DNA of 64,000 nt from Marinovum sp048263515. Lineage in GTDB: Bacteria > Pseudomonadota > Alphaproteobacteria > Rhodobacterales > Rhodobacteraceae. Both the position numbers and the translations under genes were made by a program. Location: the NCBI RefSeq assembly GCF_048263515.1, contig NZ_JBLXEC010000003.1, positions 124,001 through 188,000 of the forward strand, given 5' to 3'. How positions within the stretch are numbered: position 1 is the stretch's first letter; each line of letters begins with the position of its first letter. The notes beneath the pieces are model-generated. The model saw nothing but the letters and a program-made list of their open reading frames with translations. It searched no databases and had not been told where the DNA came from. This document shows positions 57,232 to 64,000 of this stretch, piece after piece.

Positions 57232-58686
57232 ATGTCCTTTTCAGGATCGATTTCCAATGCCCTGTCGGGGTTGCGCACGTCGTCGCTGGCGGCAGAGCTG
57301 GTGGCGTCCAACCTGGCCAATGCCACCAACGAAAACTACGCGACCCGCAATCTCGAGATCTCCGCCCGAACCAACGGCAGCTCGGGCGGGGTCGAGGCTG
57401 TCGGGGTCACCCGGTCGGTCAACTCGACGCTGCTGGGCGAATGGCGCCGCGCTCAGGCCAGCACGGCAGAGCTCTCGACCGGCAACAGCTATCTCTCGCG
57501 GGTCGAGCGGATCTTCGGCACACCGCAGACGCCCGGCTCGCTTTCCGACCTGATGACCCGGTTCGAGGCCTCGCTGGTCTCGGCCGCGGCACGGCCCGAC
57601 ATCGGCCAACGTCTCGATGCCGTTGCGGCCTCGGCCGGCGACGTCGCCGCGGCGCTGCGCAGCAGTTCGTCGGAACTTCAGACACTGCGCAGCGAGGTCG
57701 ACGGTGCGATCGGCCAGACCGTCGAGGCTCTCAACGGTCACCTGTCCGACATCGCCACGCTCAACAGCCGGATTATCAGCGCCAATGCCAATGGCGAGAA
57801 CACCCAGGCGCTGCATGACCTCCGGCAGGAGGTCATCGACACGGTCGCAGAGATCGTGCCGCTGCGGGTGCTGCCGCGCGACCGCGAGGCGGTGGCACTG
57901 GTCACCACCGCCGGCGCCGTGCTGCTCGACGGCAGTGCCGCCGAACTCGACTTCACGCCCACCAATGTGGTGACCGAGTTCAGGACCCTGGCCAATGGCG
58001 GCCTGTCGGGGTTGAGCATCGACGGCTTCGACATTCACGGCGACACCATCAGCCGGATCAGCGGCGGCCGCCTCGCCGCACTTTTCGAACTGCGCGACGA
58101 AACGCTGCCATCTTACCAGACCGAGGTCGACGCTCTGGCCCGCACCCTGGTCGAAAGGTTTCAGGACAGCGGCCTCGACCCCACCATTGCCCCCGGCGAT
58201 GCCGGGCTGTTCAGCGACGGTGGCCTGGTTTTTGATCCTGCCAATGAGACCGGCCTGTCCCGCCGCATCGCCCTGAACAGCCAGGTCGATGTGGAGGCCG
58301 GCGGCGCTCCCTGGCGGTTGCGCGACGGGCTCTATGCCGCGACGCCCGGCAATTCCGGCGAGGGCGGCCTGCTGCTGTCGATGATCGACCGGCTCACTGC
58401 GTCAGAGACCATCGCCTCGGGCAGCCAGTCCGGCCTGTCCCGCACCGTCGCCGCGCTGACCGGGGCGCTGTTGTCGACGGTCGGCGCGGACCTGACCCGC
58501 AACGAGGATCGGCTGAGCTTTGCCGCCGCCCGCAGCAACGAGCTGACCGAGCAGAAACTGCGATCCGGCGTCGATTCCGACACCGAGCTGCAGAAGCTGA
58601 TGCAGATCGAAAAGGCCTATGCCGCCAATGCACAGGTGCTTCGGACAGTGGATGAAATGATCGATGTCTTGCTGGGGATTACCTGA
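57232..58686 (+). CDS. flgK: Flagellar hook-associated protein 1 FlgK
   Basis: A 484-residue protein with the rod-like N-terminus (ISNALSGLRTSSLAAELVASNLANATNENYATRN) and a C-terminal QKLMQIEKAYAANAQVLRTVDEMIDVLLG. The central region is a coiled-coil-like domain (about 100-200). It joins hook to filament. It overlaps flgL by ATG/TGA. Confidence 0.92.
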   Translation: MSFSGSISNALSGLRTSSLAAELVASNLANATNENYATRNLEISARTNGSSGGVEAVGVTRSVNSTLLGEWRRAQASTAELSTGNSYLSRVERIFGTPQTPGSLSDLMTRFEASLVSAAARPDIGQRLDAVAASAGDVAAALRSSSSELQTLRSEVDGAIGQTVEALNGHLSDIATLNSRIISANANGENTQALHDLRQEVIDTVAEIVPLRVLPRDREAVALVTTAGAVLLDGSAAELDFTPTNVVTEFRTLANGGLSGLSIDGFDIHGDTISRISGGRLAALFELRDETLPSYQTEVDALARTLVERFQDSGLDPTIAPGDAGLFSDGGLVFDPANETGLSRRIALNSQVDVEAGGAPWRLRDGLYAATPGNSGEGGLLLSMIDRLTASETIASGSQSGLSRTVAALTGALLSTVGADLTRNEDRLSFAAARSNELTEQKLRSGVDSDTELQKLMQIEKAYAANAQVLRTVDEMIDVLLGIT

Positions 58687-59693
58687 TGAACCTGACCACA
58701 ATCGGCGACCTGTCGCAAAGCTACATGCTGCGCCACCGCCAGACCGCCCTGCAGGCCGAATCGCTCCAGCGTCAGACCGAGCTGACGACCGGGCTGGCGG
58801 CGGATACCCGCAGCCACCTTCGCGGCGACTACGCCCAGCTCGCCGATATCGAGCGCAGCCTGTCGATGCTCGACAGCTACGATGTCGCCATCACCGAAAG
58901 CGACACGATGACCACCATGATGCAGACGGCGCTGGGCGCCATGCAGGAAGTCACGTCGGACCTCTCCACCAGCCTCGTGCTCGCTGCCCAGACCGACGCG
59001 CCGATGGCGGTGCGAAACGTCTCCGGCGACGCCGCGCTGGGCTTTGCCAGCCTCGTCGGACAGCTCAACACTCGCGCGGGAGGCCGATCGCTCTTTGCAG
59101 GTGCTGCCTATGACAGTGCCGCCTTGGCCGCGCCGGAAGAGATGCTCGCCGCCCTGCGCGGCGCCCTCGCCGGAGAGGTGACGATGACCGGGGTCCAGGC
59201 CAGGCTCGACAGCTGGTTCGGCAGCGGCGGCGATTTCGAGACCCTCGGCTATCTCGGCGTGACCGAGGACGGCACGCCTCTGCAACTCTCCGAAGACGTG
59301 CGCATCGGCCTGTCGATCCGGGCCGACGATCAGGTGTTCCGCGACACGCTCAAGGCCACAGCCATGGCCGCCCTTGCCGCTGACGACAGCCTCGGGTTCG
59401 CAGATGATCTGCAGGCACAGATGGTCGAGACCGCCGGAACCGAGTTAATCGCCCTGCAACCGGCGCTGACCGAGACGATGGCCGGCCTTGGCGTCGTTCA
59501 GGCCCGGATCGAGGACAGCCAGGTGCGCAACGCCGCCGCTGGCCTCGCGCTGGAGGTCTCGCGCAACACGCTCCTGGCCGCGGATCAATACGAGGCTGCC
59601 ACCCGCTTCGAGCTGGTGCAGACCCAGATCGAGACACTCTACGCCGTCACCGTGCGCGCCTCGCGCATGAGCCTTCTGGATTACATGAGATGA
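58686..59693 (+). CDS. flgL: Flagellar hook-filament junction protein FlgL (flagellin-like)
   Basis: A 335-residue protein with the flagellin-like N-terminal helix (NLTTIGDLSQSYMLRHRQTAL) and a C-terminal helix ending DQYEAATRFELVQTQIETLYAVTVRASRMSLLDYMR. Placed between flgK and flgI it is best read as FlgL (HAP3). The start overlaps the flgK stop by one base. Confidence 0.88.
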   Translation: MNLTTIGDLSQSYMLRHRQTALQAESLQRQTELTTGLAADTRSHLRGDYAQLADIERSLSMLDSYDVAITESDTMTTMMQTALGAMQEVTSDLSTSLVLAAQTDAPMAVRNVSGDAALGFASLVGQLNTRAGGRSLFAGAAYDSAALAAPEEMLAALRGALAGEVTMTGVQARLDSWFGSGGDFETLGYLGVTEDGTPLQLSEDVRIGLSIRADDQVFRDTLKATAMAALAADDSLGFADDLQAQMVETAGTELIALQPALTETMAGLGVVQARIEDSQVRNAAAGLALEVSRNTLLAADQYEAATRFELVQTQIETLYAVTVRASRMSLLDYMR

Positions 59694-60802
59694 TTTCCAT
59701 GCTGCGAACCTGCCTGCTGCTCCTCGTTGCGCTGATCGCGCCGCTCCATGTCGCCGCCAACCCGATCCGGATCAAGGACCTGGTGGAATTCGACGGTGTG
59801 CGCGGCAACGACCTGGTGGGCTACGGCCTGGTTGTGGGGCTCGACGGTTCCGGCGACGGGCTGCGCAACGCGCCATTTACCGAAGAGATCATGACCAACA
59901 TCCTCGAACGCCTCGGCGTCAACGTGACCGGCGAGCAGTTCCGCCCCAAGAACGTGGCCGCAGTCTTCGTGACCGCGACATTGCCGCCATTCGCGCGGTC
60001 CGGGAGCATGATCGACGTGACCGTCTCGGCCATTGGTGACGCCAAGAGCCTTCTCGGCGGCACGCTGATCATGACTCCGCTCAATGCCGCTGATGGCGAG
60101 ATCTACGCGGTGGCGCAGGGTACGGTAATCTCTGGCGGCGCCAAGGCCGAAGGCGATGCCGCCCAGGTCACCTTTGGCGTGCCCACCGCCGGGGTCATTC
60201 CCGCCGGCGCGCGGATCGAGCGCGAAGTCGATTTCGACCTCTCCTCGCTGGACATCCTTCGCCTGGCGCTGAGGGAGCCTGATTTCACCACCGCCGGCCG
60301 GATCGAAACGGCGATCAACCAGGCCTTTGGCCGACCGGTGGCGCTGATGCTCGATTCCGGCACCGTGCGGCTGGATATCCTGGCGACCCGCATGGCCTCG
60401 CCGGCCCATGCCTTGGGCCGGATCGAGAACATTCTCGTCGAGCCGGAACGCAAGGCGCGGGTGGTCGTCGATCAACGGTCCGGCACGATTGTCATGGGCG
60501 AGGATGTGCGGATATCCCGCGTCGCGGTCTCTCAGGGCAACCTGACCCTGCGGATCGAAGAGGCACCGGTGGCAGTGCAGCCCAATCCCTTCTCAGAAGG
60601 AGAGACGGTGGTGGTGCCGCGAACCCGTGCCGAGATCGAGGAAGAACCCGGCATCAACCTGGCGGAAGTGCCCGATGGCACCTCGCTGTCGGAGGTTGTC
60701 GCCGGCCTCAACGCGCTGGGCGTCGCGCCGCGCGACATGATCGACATCCTCAAGGCGATCAAGGCTGCCGGGGCGCTGCATGCCGAGTTCATCGTACGCT
60801 GA
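59690..60802 (+). CDS. flgI: Flagellar P-ring protein FlgI
   Basis: A 370-residue protein with a signal peptide (ending HVAA) and the strongly conserved RIKDLVEFDGVRGNDLVGYGLVVGL, SAIGDAKSLLGGTL and AVAQG motifs of FlgI. It forms the P ring in the peptidoglycan layer. It overlaps flgL by four bases. Its usual partners flgH and flgA are not in the window. Confidence 0.95.
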   Translation: MISMLRTCLLLLVALIAPLHVAANPIRIKDLVEFDGVRGNDLVGYGLVVGLDGSGDGLRNAPFTEEIMTNILERLGVNVTGEQFRPKNVAAVFVTATLPPFARSGSMIDVTVSAIGDAKSLLGGTLIMTPLNAADGEIYAVAQGTVISGGAKAEGDAAQVTFGVPTAGVIPAGARIEREVDFDLSSLDILRLALREPDFTTAGRIETAINQAFGRPVALMLDSGTVRLDILATRMASPAHALGRIENILVEPERKARVVVDQRSGTIVMGEDVRISRVAVSQGNLTLRIEEAPVAVQPNPFSEGETVVVPRTRAEIEEEPGINLAEVPDGTSLSEVVAGLNALGVAPRDMIDILKAIKAAGALHAEFIVR

Positions 60803-60832
60803 GACGGCCTCGCCGCTCCGGCTTGGGCGAAA

Positions 60833-60982
60833 CAACACGGAAGCACGCCCCTCCGAGGGGCGTGGTGTTGGTTCGCCAATAATGATGAAGGCAGAGAGGC
60901 GGCGCCGCACCGTTTGCGACGGGTGGGGCGTTCGTGGGAACGCCGAGCAACCGCATTCCGACGTCGCTGCGGAATTGGAATT
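60833..60982. terminator. Convergent region with three hairpins between flgI and fliP
   Basis: Three dyads lie in this 199-base gap. CACGCCCCT-CCG-AGGGGCGTG (60844-60864) has 9 bp and flanking CAACAC/GTGTTG arms (60833-60838, 60865-60870). GGCGTTC-GTGG-GAACGCC is at 60927-60944. ATTCCG-N9-CGGAAT is near 60955-60975. None has a strong T-run, so this may be Rho-assisted or bidirectional termination. No gene is supported here. Confidence 0.55.
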
Positions 60983-61001
60983 TCCCGTGCAAGAGGTTGA
61001 A

Positions 61002-61745
61002 TTACCCCAGATAGCCGCGCACGAGGCTGCTGGTGACCAGCGCCCAGCCATCGGCCACCACGAAGAAAGCCAGTTTGAACGGCAGCGAGACGATCGCCGG
61101 CGGCACCATCATCATGCCCATCGACATCAGCACCGCGGCGACCACCAGGTCGATGATCAGGAAGGGCAGGAAGATCAGGAAGCCGATCTGAAAGGCGCGC
61201 GACACTTCCGACAGCAAAAAACTTGGGATCAACACGCTCAGCGGCGCTTCCGGCGAGACCTGATCCGCCGCCACGTCGGCGCGCAGGGCGGCCATGGCTT
61301 CGAAGGTCTCGGGGTCGAGCCGCGCGGCCATGAAATCGCGAAAGGGGGCAAGCGTGCGCTCGAAGCCCTCTTCCACCGGCAAGCCCTGCTCCATCATCGG
61401 CTGGAGGCCCTGTTGCCAGGCGGCGGTAAAGACCGGGTCCATGACGTAGTAGGTCAGGAACAGCGCCAAGGTGATGATCAGCATGTTCGGCGGCGCCTGC
61501 TGCAGGCCGAGCGCTTGGCGCAGGATCGACAAAACCGTCACGATGAAGGGAAAACAGGTGACGGTGATGGCAATGCCGGGGGCGAGGCTGAGCACGGTGA
61601 TCACCAGGATCAGCTGTACCGACCGCAGTGTGAGCGATCCGCCGTCGCCGAGATCAAGCGAGAATTCCTGCGCTTCGGCCGCGCCGCCGGCAAGCAGGGC
61701 ACTGGCGAGGAACAGCGCGCCGAGGGCGACTTTGCGACCGGCCAT
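61002..61745 (-). CDS. fliP: Flagellar type III export protein FliP
   Basis: A 247-residue protein with an N-terminal signal-like helix (ALFLASALLAGGAAEA) and the four-helix FliP core including FPFIVTVLSILRQALGLQQAPPNMLIITLALFLTYYVMDPV. It forms part of the export gate. Its start overlaps the fliN stop. Confidence 0.95.
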   Translation of the reverse strand: MAGRKVALGALFLASALLAGGAAEAQEFSLDLGDGGSLTLRSVQLILVITVLSLAPGIAITVTCFPFIVTVLSILRQALGLQQAPPNMLIITLALFLTYYVMDPVFTAAWQQGLQPMMEQGLPVEEGFERTLAPFRDFMAARLDPETFEAMAALRADVAADQVSPEAPLSVLIPSFLLSEVSRAFQIGFLIFLPFLIIDLVVAAVLMSMGMMMVPPAIVSLPFKLAFFVVADGWALVTSSLVRGYLG

Positions 61746-62035
61746 CAGCCCTGGTCCAGGTTGTCCCGGAGATCGGCGACCTCGGTGAGCCTGACGGCAA
61801 GCTGGCCGGGCGCGTCATCGCCGGCTTCGACCAGTTCGCCGCGGGCGATCAGCCGGGTGCCGACGTAGAGCTCGACCGGGTCGTCGACCCGTTTGTCGAG
61901 GGTCAGAACCGACTCGGGGCCAAGCTGGAGCAGGTCACGCACCGTCGGGCGGGCCTTGCCCACCGAAATGGTGATCTCGATCGGAACGCTGGTGAACGGG
62001 CTCTTGCCCGCGTCAAACGGCTTGTTTTCGCTCAT
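61745..62035 (-). CDS. fliN: Flagellar motor switch protein FliN (short form)
   Basis: A 96-residue protein from the ATG at 62035. The SpoA (CheC-like) domain is present with VPIEITISVGKARPTVRDLLQLGPESVLTLDK. It is shorter than E. coli FliN (137) because the N-terminal region is almost missing. It overlaps fliH by 23 bases. It is part of the C-ring. Confidence 0.92.
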   Translation of the reverse strand: MSENKPFDAGKSPFTSVPIEITISVGKARPTVRDLLQLGPESVLTLDKRVDDPVELYVGTRLIARGELVEAGDDAPGQLAVRLTEVADLRDNLDQG

Positions 62036-62630
62036 CCTTGTCTTCCTTCTGAAGATCATGCGTGAATGCTTCGAGCGCTGAGGAGATCTCGGCGATCATC
62101 TCGTCGAGATTGATCTCGATCTCGCGGTCGGGCAGCGACAGCTGCGCCTGGCCTTCCGCCAGCGAGGCATCGCCGCGGATCGAGACCGGGAAAGCGCCGT
62201 CCTGTTCGACCAGCGCGGACACCATGTCGACGAGGTCTGGATTGACCAGGATATGCGTCTCGCCGCGCAGGTTGTCGGAAGCGGCAGCCTGAAGCTCCTC
62301 GACGATACGGGGGCCGATCGAGCGGCGCATCATCCGCGGCAGCAACTTGTCGACAATCTCGACCAGCAGCGGTCGAAGCTCGCGGAACAGGTGGGTATAG
62401 GCCTCGTTGTAGGTAAAGGACATGTCGAGAAGATTCTGGGCCAGATCGGAGGTGATCCGCATCTTGTCCCGGGTATGAGCCTGGATGGCGTCGTCCCAAC
62501 CTGCCTGGTACCCCTCTTCAAAGGCGGCGAGACGGCGGGTCTCGATCTCTTCGTCATCCATGGCGATGCCGCCGGGGCCGGTGCCGCGCCGGGCGCCGCC
62601 GAAATCTTCCACCAGGTGCAGGATCGACAT
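62013..62630 (-). CDS. fliH: Flagellar assembly protein FliH-like
   Basis: A 205-residue protein. It has a Gly/Arg-rich N-terminus, a helical FEEGYQAGWDDAIQAH stretch and a C-terminal FliH/HrpE-like domain with the acidic EIEINLDEMIAEISSALEAF. It controls the export ATPase FliI. Call based mainly on position between fliF and fliN plus the helical pattern; identity is not strong. Confidence 0.75.
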   Translation of the reverse strand: MSILHLVEDFGGARRGTGPGGIAMDDEEIETRRLAAFEEGYQAGWDDAIQAHTRDKMRITSDLAQNLLDMSFTYNEAYTHLFRELRPLLVEIVDKLLPRMMRRSIGPRIVEELQAAASDNLRGETHILVNPDLVDMVSALVEQDGAFPVSIRGDASLAEGQAQLSLPDREIEINLDEMIAEISSALEAFTHDLQKEDKDERKQAV

Positions 62631-64000
62631 CAGGCTTTCTCCCCGGTGTCATCGAGCCAGCCACGCAGGATCTCGACGGTTTCTTCCTGTCGCTCGCCGA
62701 TCAGCCCGCGCAGCCGTTCGACCGGGTCGGCCGGAGGCTCCTTCTGGGCGAGCGGTTTGGCGGCGGCCTGTTCGTCGGGCCGCGGGGTGAGGGTGATGAA
62801 ACCGCCCTCGCCATCGTCGATCTCGCCGTCCAGGGCGGTGACCGGCGCGGCTTCGGCTCGGGTCGGGGCAGGGCCGTCGCGCGGCGGCAGGGCCAGCACG
62901 TCGGGCGCCGGCGGATTGCGGAAGATCGGCCGCAACACGAAGAGCCCGAGGATCAGCGCCACCACCCCCAGCACCGCCATCTGGATCAGCGTGCCGATGT
63001 TGAAGGGCAGCTGCGCCAGAAGGCCCGGCGCGGCTTCGGTGCCGATCTCTGAGATTGGCTCGAACGCCATGGAGCGGATGGTGATCGCGTCGCCGCGCGC
63101 CTCGTCGAAACCCACGGCCGAGGCCACGAGTTCGCGCAGCGCCTCGATTTCAGCCTCGGGCAGGGGGGTAAAGGCCTCGGTCCCGGTGTCGTCGGGCGCG
63201 CGGGTGCCATTGACCAGCACCGCGACGGTCAGCCGGCGGATGGCGCCGGGTTCGCGGATCACCTCACGCTCGGTCTGCGACACCTCGTAGTTCACCCGCT
63301 CGCGGGTCTCGTTGCCCTGCGATTGCGACTCGCCACCGGCGCCGCCATCCCCGTCGGGCAGGTTCGATGCCACGGTGACGTCGCCTCCGCCGGCCTCCTG
63401 CGCGGTGTTCGATCTTTCCTCGGTGTCGGTGCTGATGGCGACGCGGCTATCGGGATCGATCCGCCGTTCGCGGATCGATTCGCTCTCTGTCACCGTGTCG
63501 ACGCTGACCTCGACAACCGCATTGCCGAAGCCGACCCGCGCCTCGACCAGCCGGGTCACCGCGTCGCGCAGCGCCGCCGCGCGTTCGTCGCCGACCGAGG
63601 CCGGGGCATCATCCTCGCTGGCCGAGACCAGCCCGCCGGCGCTGTCGATCACCGCGACCTTTTCCGGCGAGAGCCCGGGAACGGCGGAAGACACCAAGTA
63701 TTTCAGAGACTTGGCCTGCTGCGGCGACAGCGTGCCGCTGGCGGTGGTCAGAAAGACCGAGGCCGAGCTTTCCGAATCGCGGCGAAAAGGGTTGGTCGAG
63801 GCATTGGCGATATGCACCCGCGCGGCCGAAACGCCGGGGCTCGACAGGATGGTGCGGGCAAGCTCGCCCTCCTTGGCGCGCCAATAGGCGGCGTCGAACA
63901 TCTGCGATGTGGTGCCGAATCCGCTGAGCTGGTCGAGCAGTTCGTAGCCCTTGGTGCTGTTGGCCGGCAGACCCTCGCTCGCCAACGTGAGCCGCAGCTC
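62630..64000 (-). CDS. fliF: Flagellar M-ring protein FliF, C-terminal part (N-terminus outside window)
   Basis: About 456 codons are seen, running off the right end of the window. Typical FliF segments are present: YELLDQLSGFGTTSQMFDAAYWRAKEGEL, VARVHIA-type text near PGVSAARVHIANAS, and PEKVAVIDSAGG. A membrane helix near the end (IQMAVLGVVALILGLFVL) is followed by a cytoplasmic tail that binds the switch protein FliG. Its stop overlaps the fliH start (TGATG). Confidence 0.93.
   Translation of the reverse strand, partial: ELRLTLASEGLPANSTKGYELLDQLSGFGTTSQMFDAAYWRAKEGELARTILSSPGVSAARVHIANASTNPFRRDSESSASVFLTTASGTLSPQQAKSLKYLVSSAVPGLSPEKVAVIDSAGGLVSASEDDAPASVGDERAAALRDAVTRLVEARVGFGNAVVEVSVDTVTESESIRERRIDPDSRVAISTDTEERSNTAQEAGGGDVTVASNLPDGDGGAGGESQSQGNETRERVNYEVSQTEREVIREPGAIRRLTVAVLVNGTRAPDDTGTEAFTPLPEAEIEALRELVASAVGFDEARGDAITIRSMAFEPISEIGTEAAPGLLAQLPFNIGTLIQMAVLGVVALILGLFVLRPIFRNPPAPDVLALPPRDGPAPTRAEAAPVTALDGEIDDGEGGFITLTPRPDEQAAAKPLAQKEPPADPVERLRGLIGERQEETVEILRGWLDDTGEKA

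Overview
The window reads as chromosomal DNA of an alphaproteobacterium of the Rhodobacterales (Roseobacter/Rhodobacter group). The evidence is the high GC content with strong third-position bias, the gene order hemW-parB-parA-rsmG-mnmG-mnmE-rho | maf-aroE-coaE-dnaQ-secB, two perfect parS palindromes, a flagellar cluster with CtrA-like boxes, and many ATGA-type gene overlaps. No tRNA, rRNA, insertion sequence, prophage or CRISPR array was seen. Identification is by motif and gene order only; no database search was possible.

Layout. 1-6.5 kb: end of glcF, a secreted trypsin-like protease, an Hsp20 gene with a heat-shock promoter and a putative ROSE-like RNA thermometer, a glyoxalase-fold protein, a GNAT acetyltransferase, a TerB-DnaJ protein, an L,D-transpeptidase lipoprotein, a NavBac-type voltage-gated sodium channel and an iron-sulfur 23S rRNA methyltransferase. 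6.5-19 kb: a P-loop kinase with two full-length ABC exporter half-transporters, the overlapping hslO-nudL-cca operon, a second Nudix gene, a response regulator-SpoIIE phosphatase divergent from an Hpt gene, then glycerate kinase, a phosphopantetheinyl transferase, a flavin reductase and a membrane protein. 19-31 kb: argG, a DUF7282-like protein, periplasmic msrA, a ribokinase-family kinase, maeB, mutS, grpE, hrcA, rph, rdgB.

31-46 kb is the replication and segregation centre. hemW is followed by parB-parA-rsmG-mnmG-mnmE-rho on the minus strand and maf-aroE-coaE-dnaQ on the plus strand, diverging from a 554-base gene-free region with AT-rich DNA and DnaA-box-like 9-mers. This is the likely oriC. 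One parS lies inside rsmG and a second is centred on the mnmG start codon. secB, fxsA, a Tim44-domain gene, mltA and an Smr gene follow.

47-55 kb is a small surface-polysaccharide module: a Wza-type export lipoprotein, a sugar-nucleotide SDR, a short initiating phosphoglycosyl transferase, a CapD/PglF-like dehydratase, and the yjbF/yjbH pair. 55-64 kb is a flagellar cluster, with motB-flgE-flgK-flgL-flgI rightward and fliF-fliH-fliN-fliP leftward, convergent at a region rich in hairpins; fliF runs off the window end.

The items most worth a second look are the putative RNA thermometer of hsp20, the parS embedded in the mnmG translation start, the oriC region, the sodium channel, the CtrA-like boxes at motB, flgE and the response regulator/Hpt pair, and the minimal polysaccharide module.
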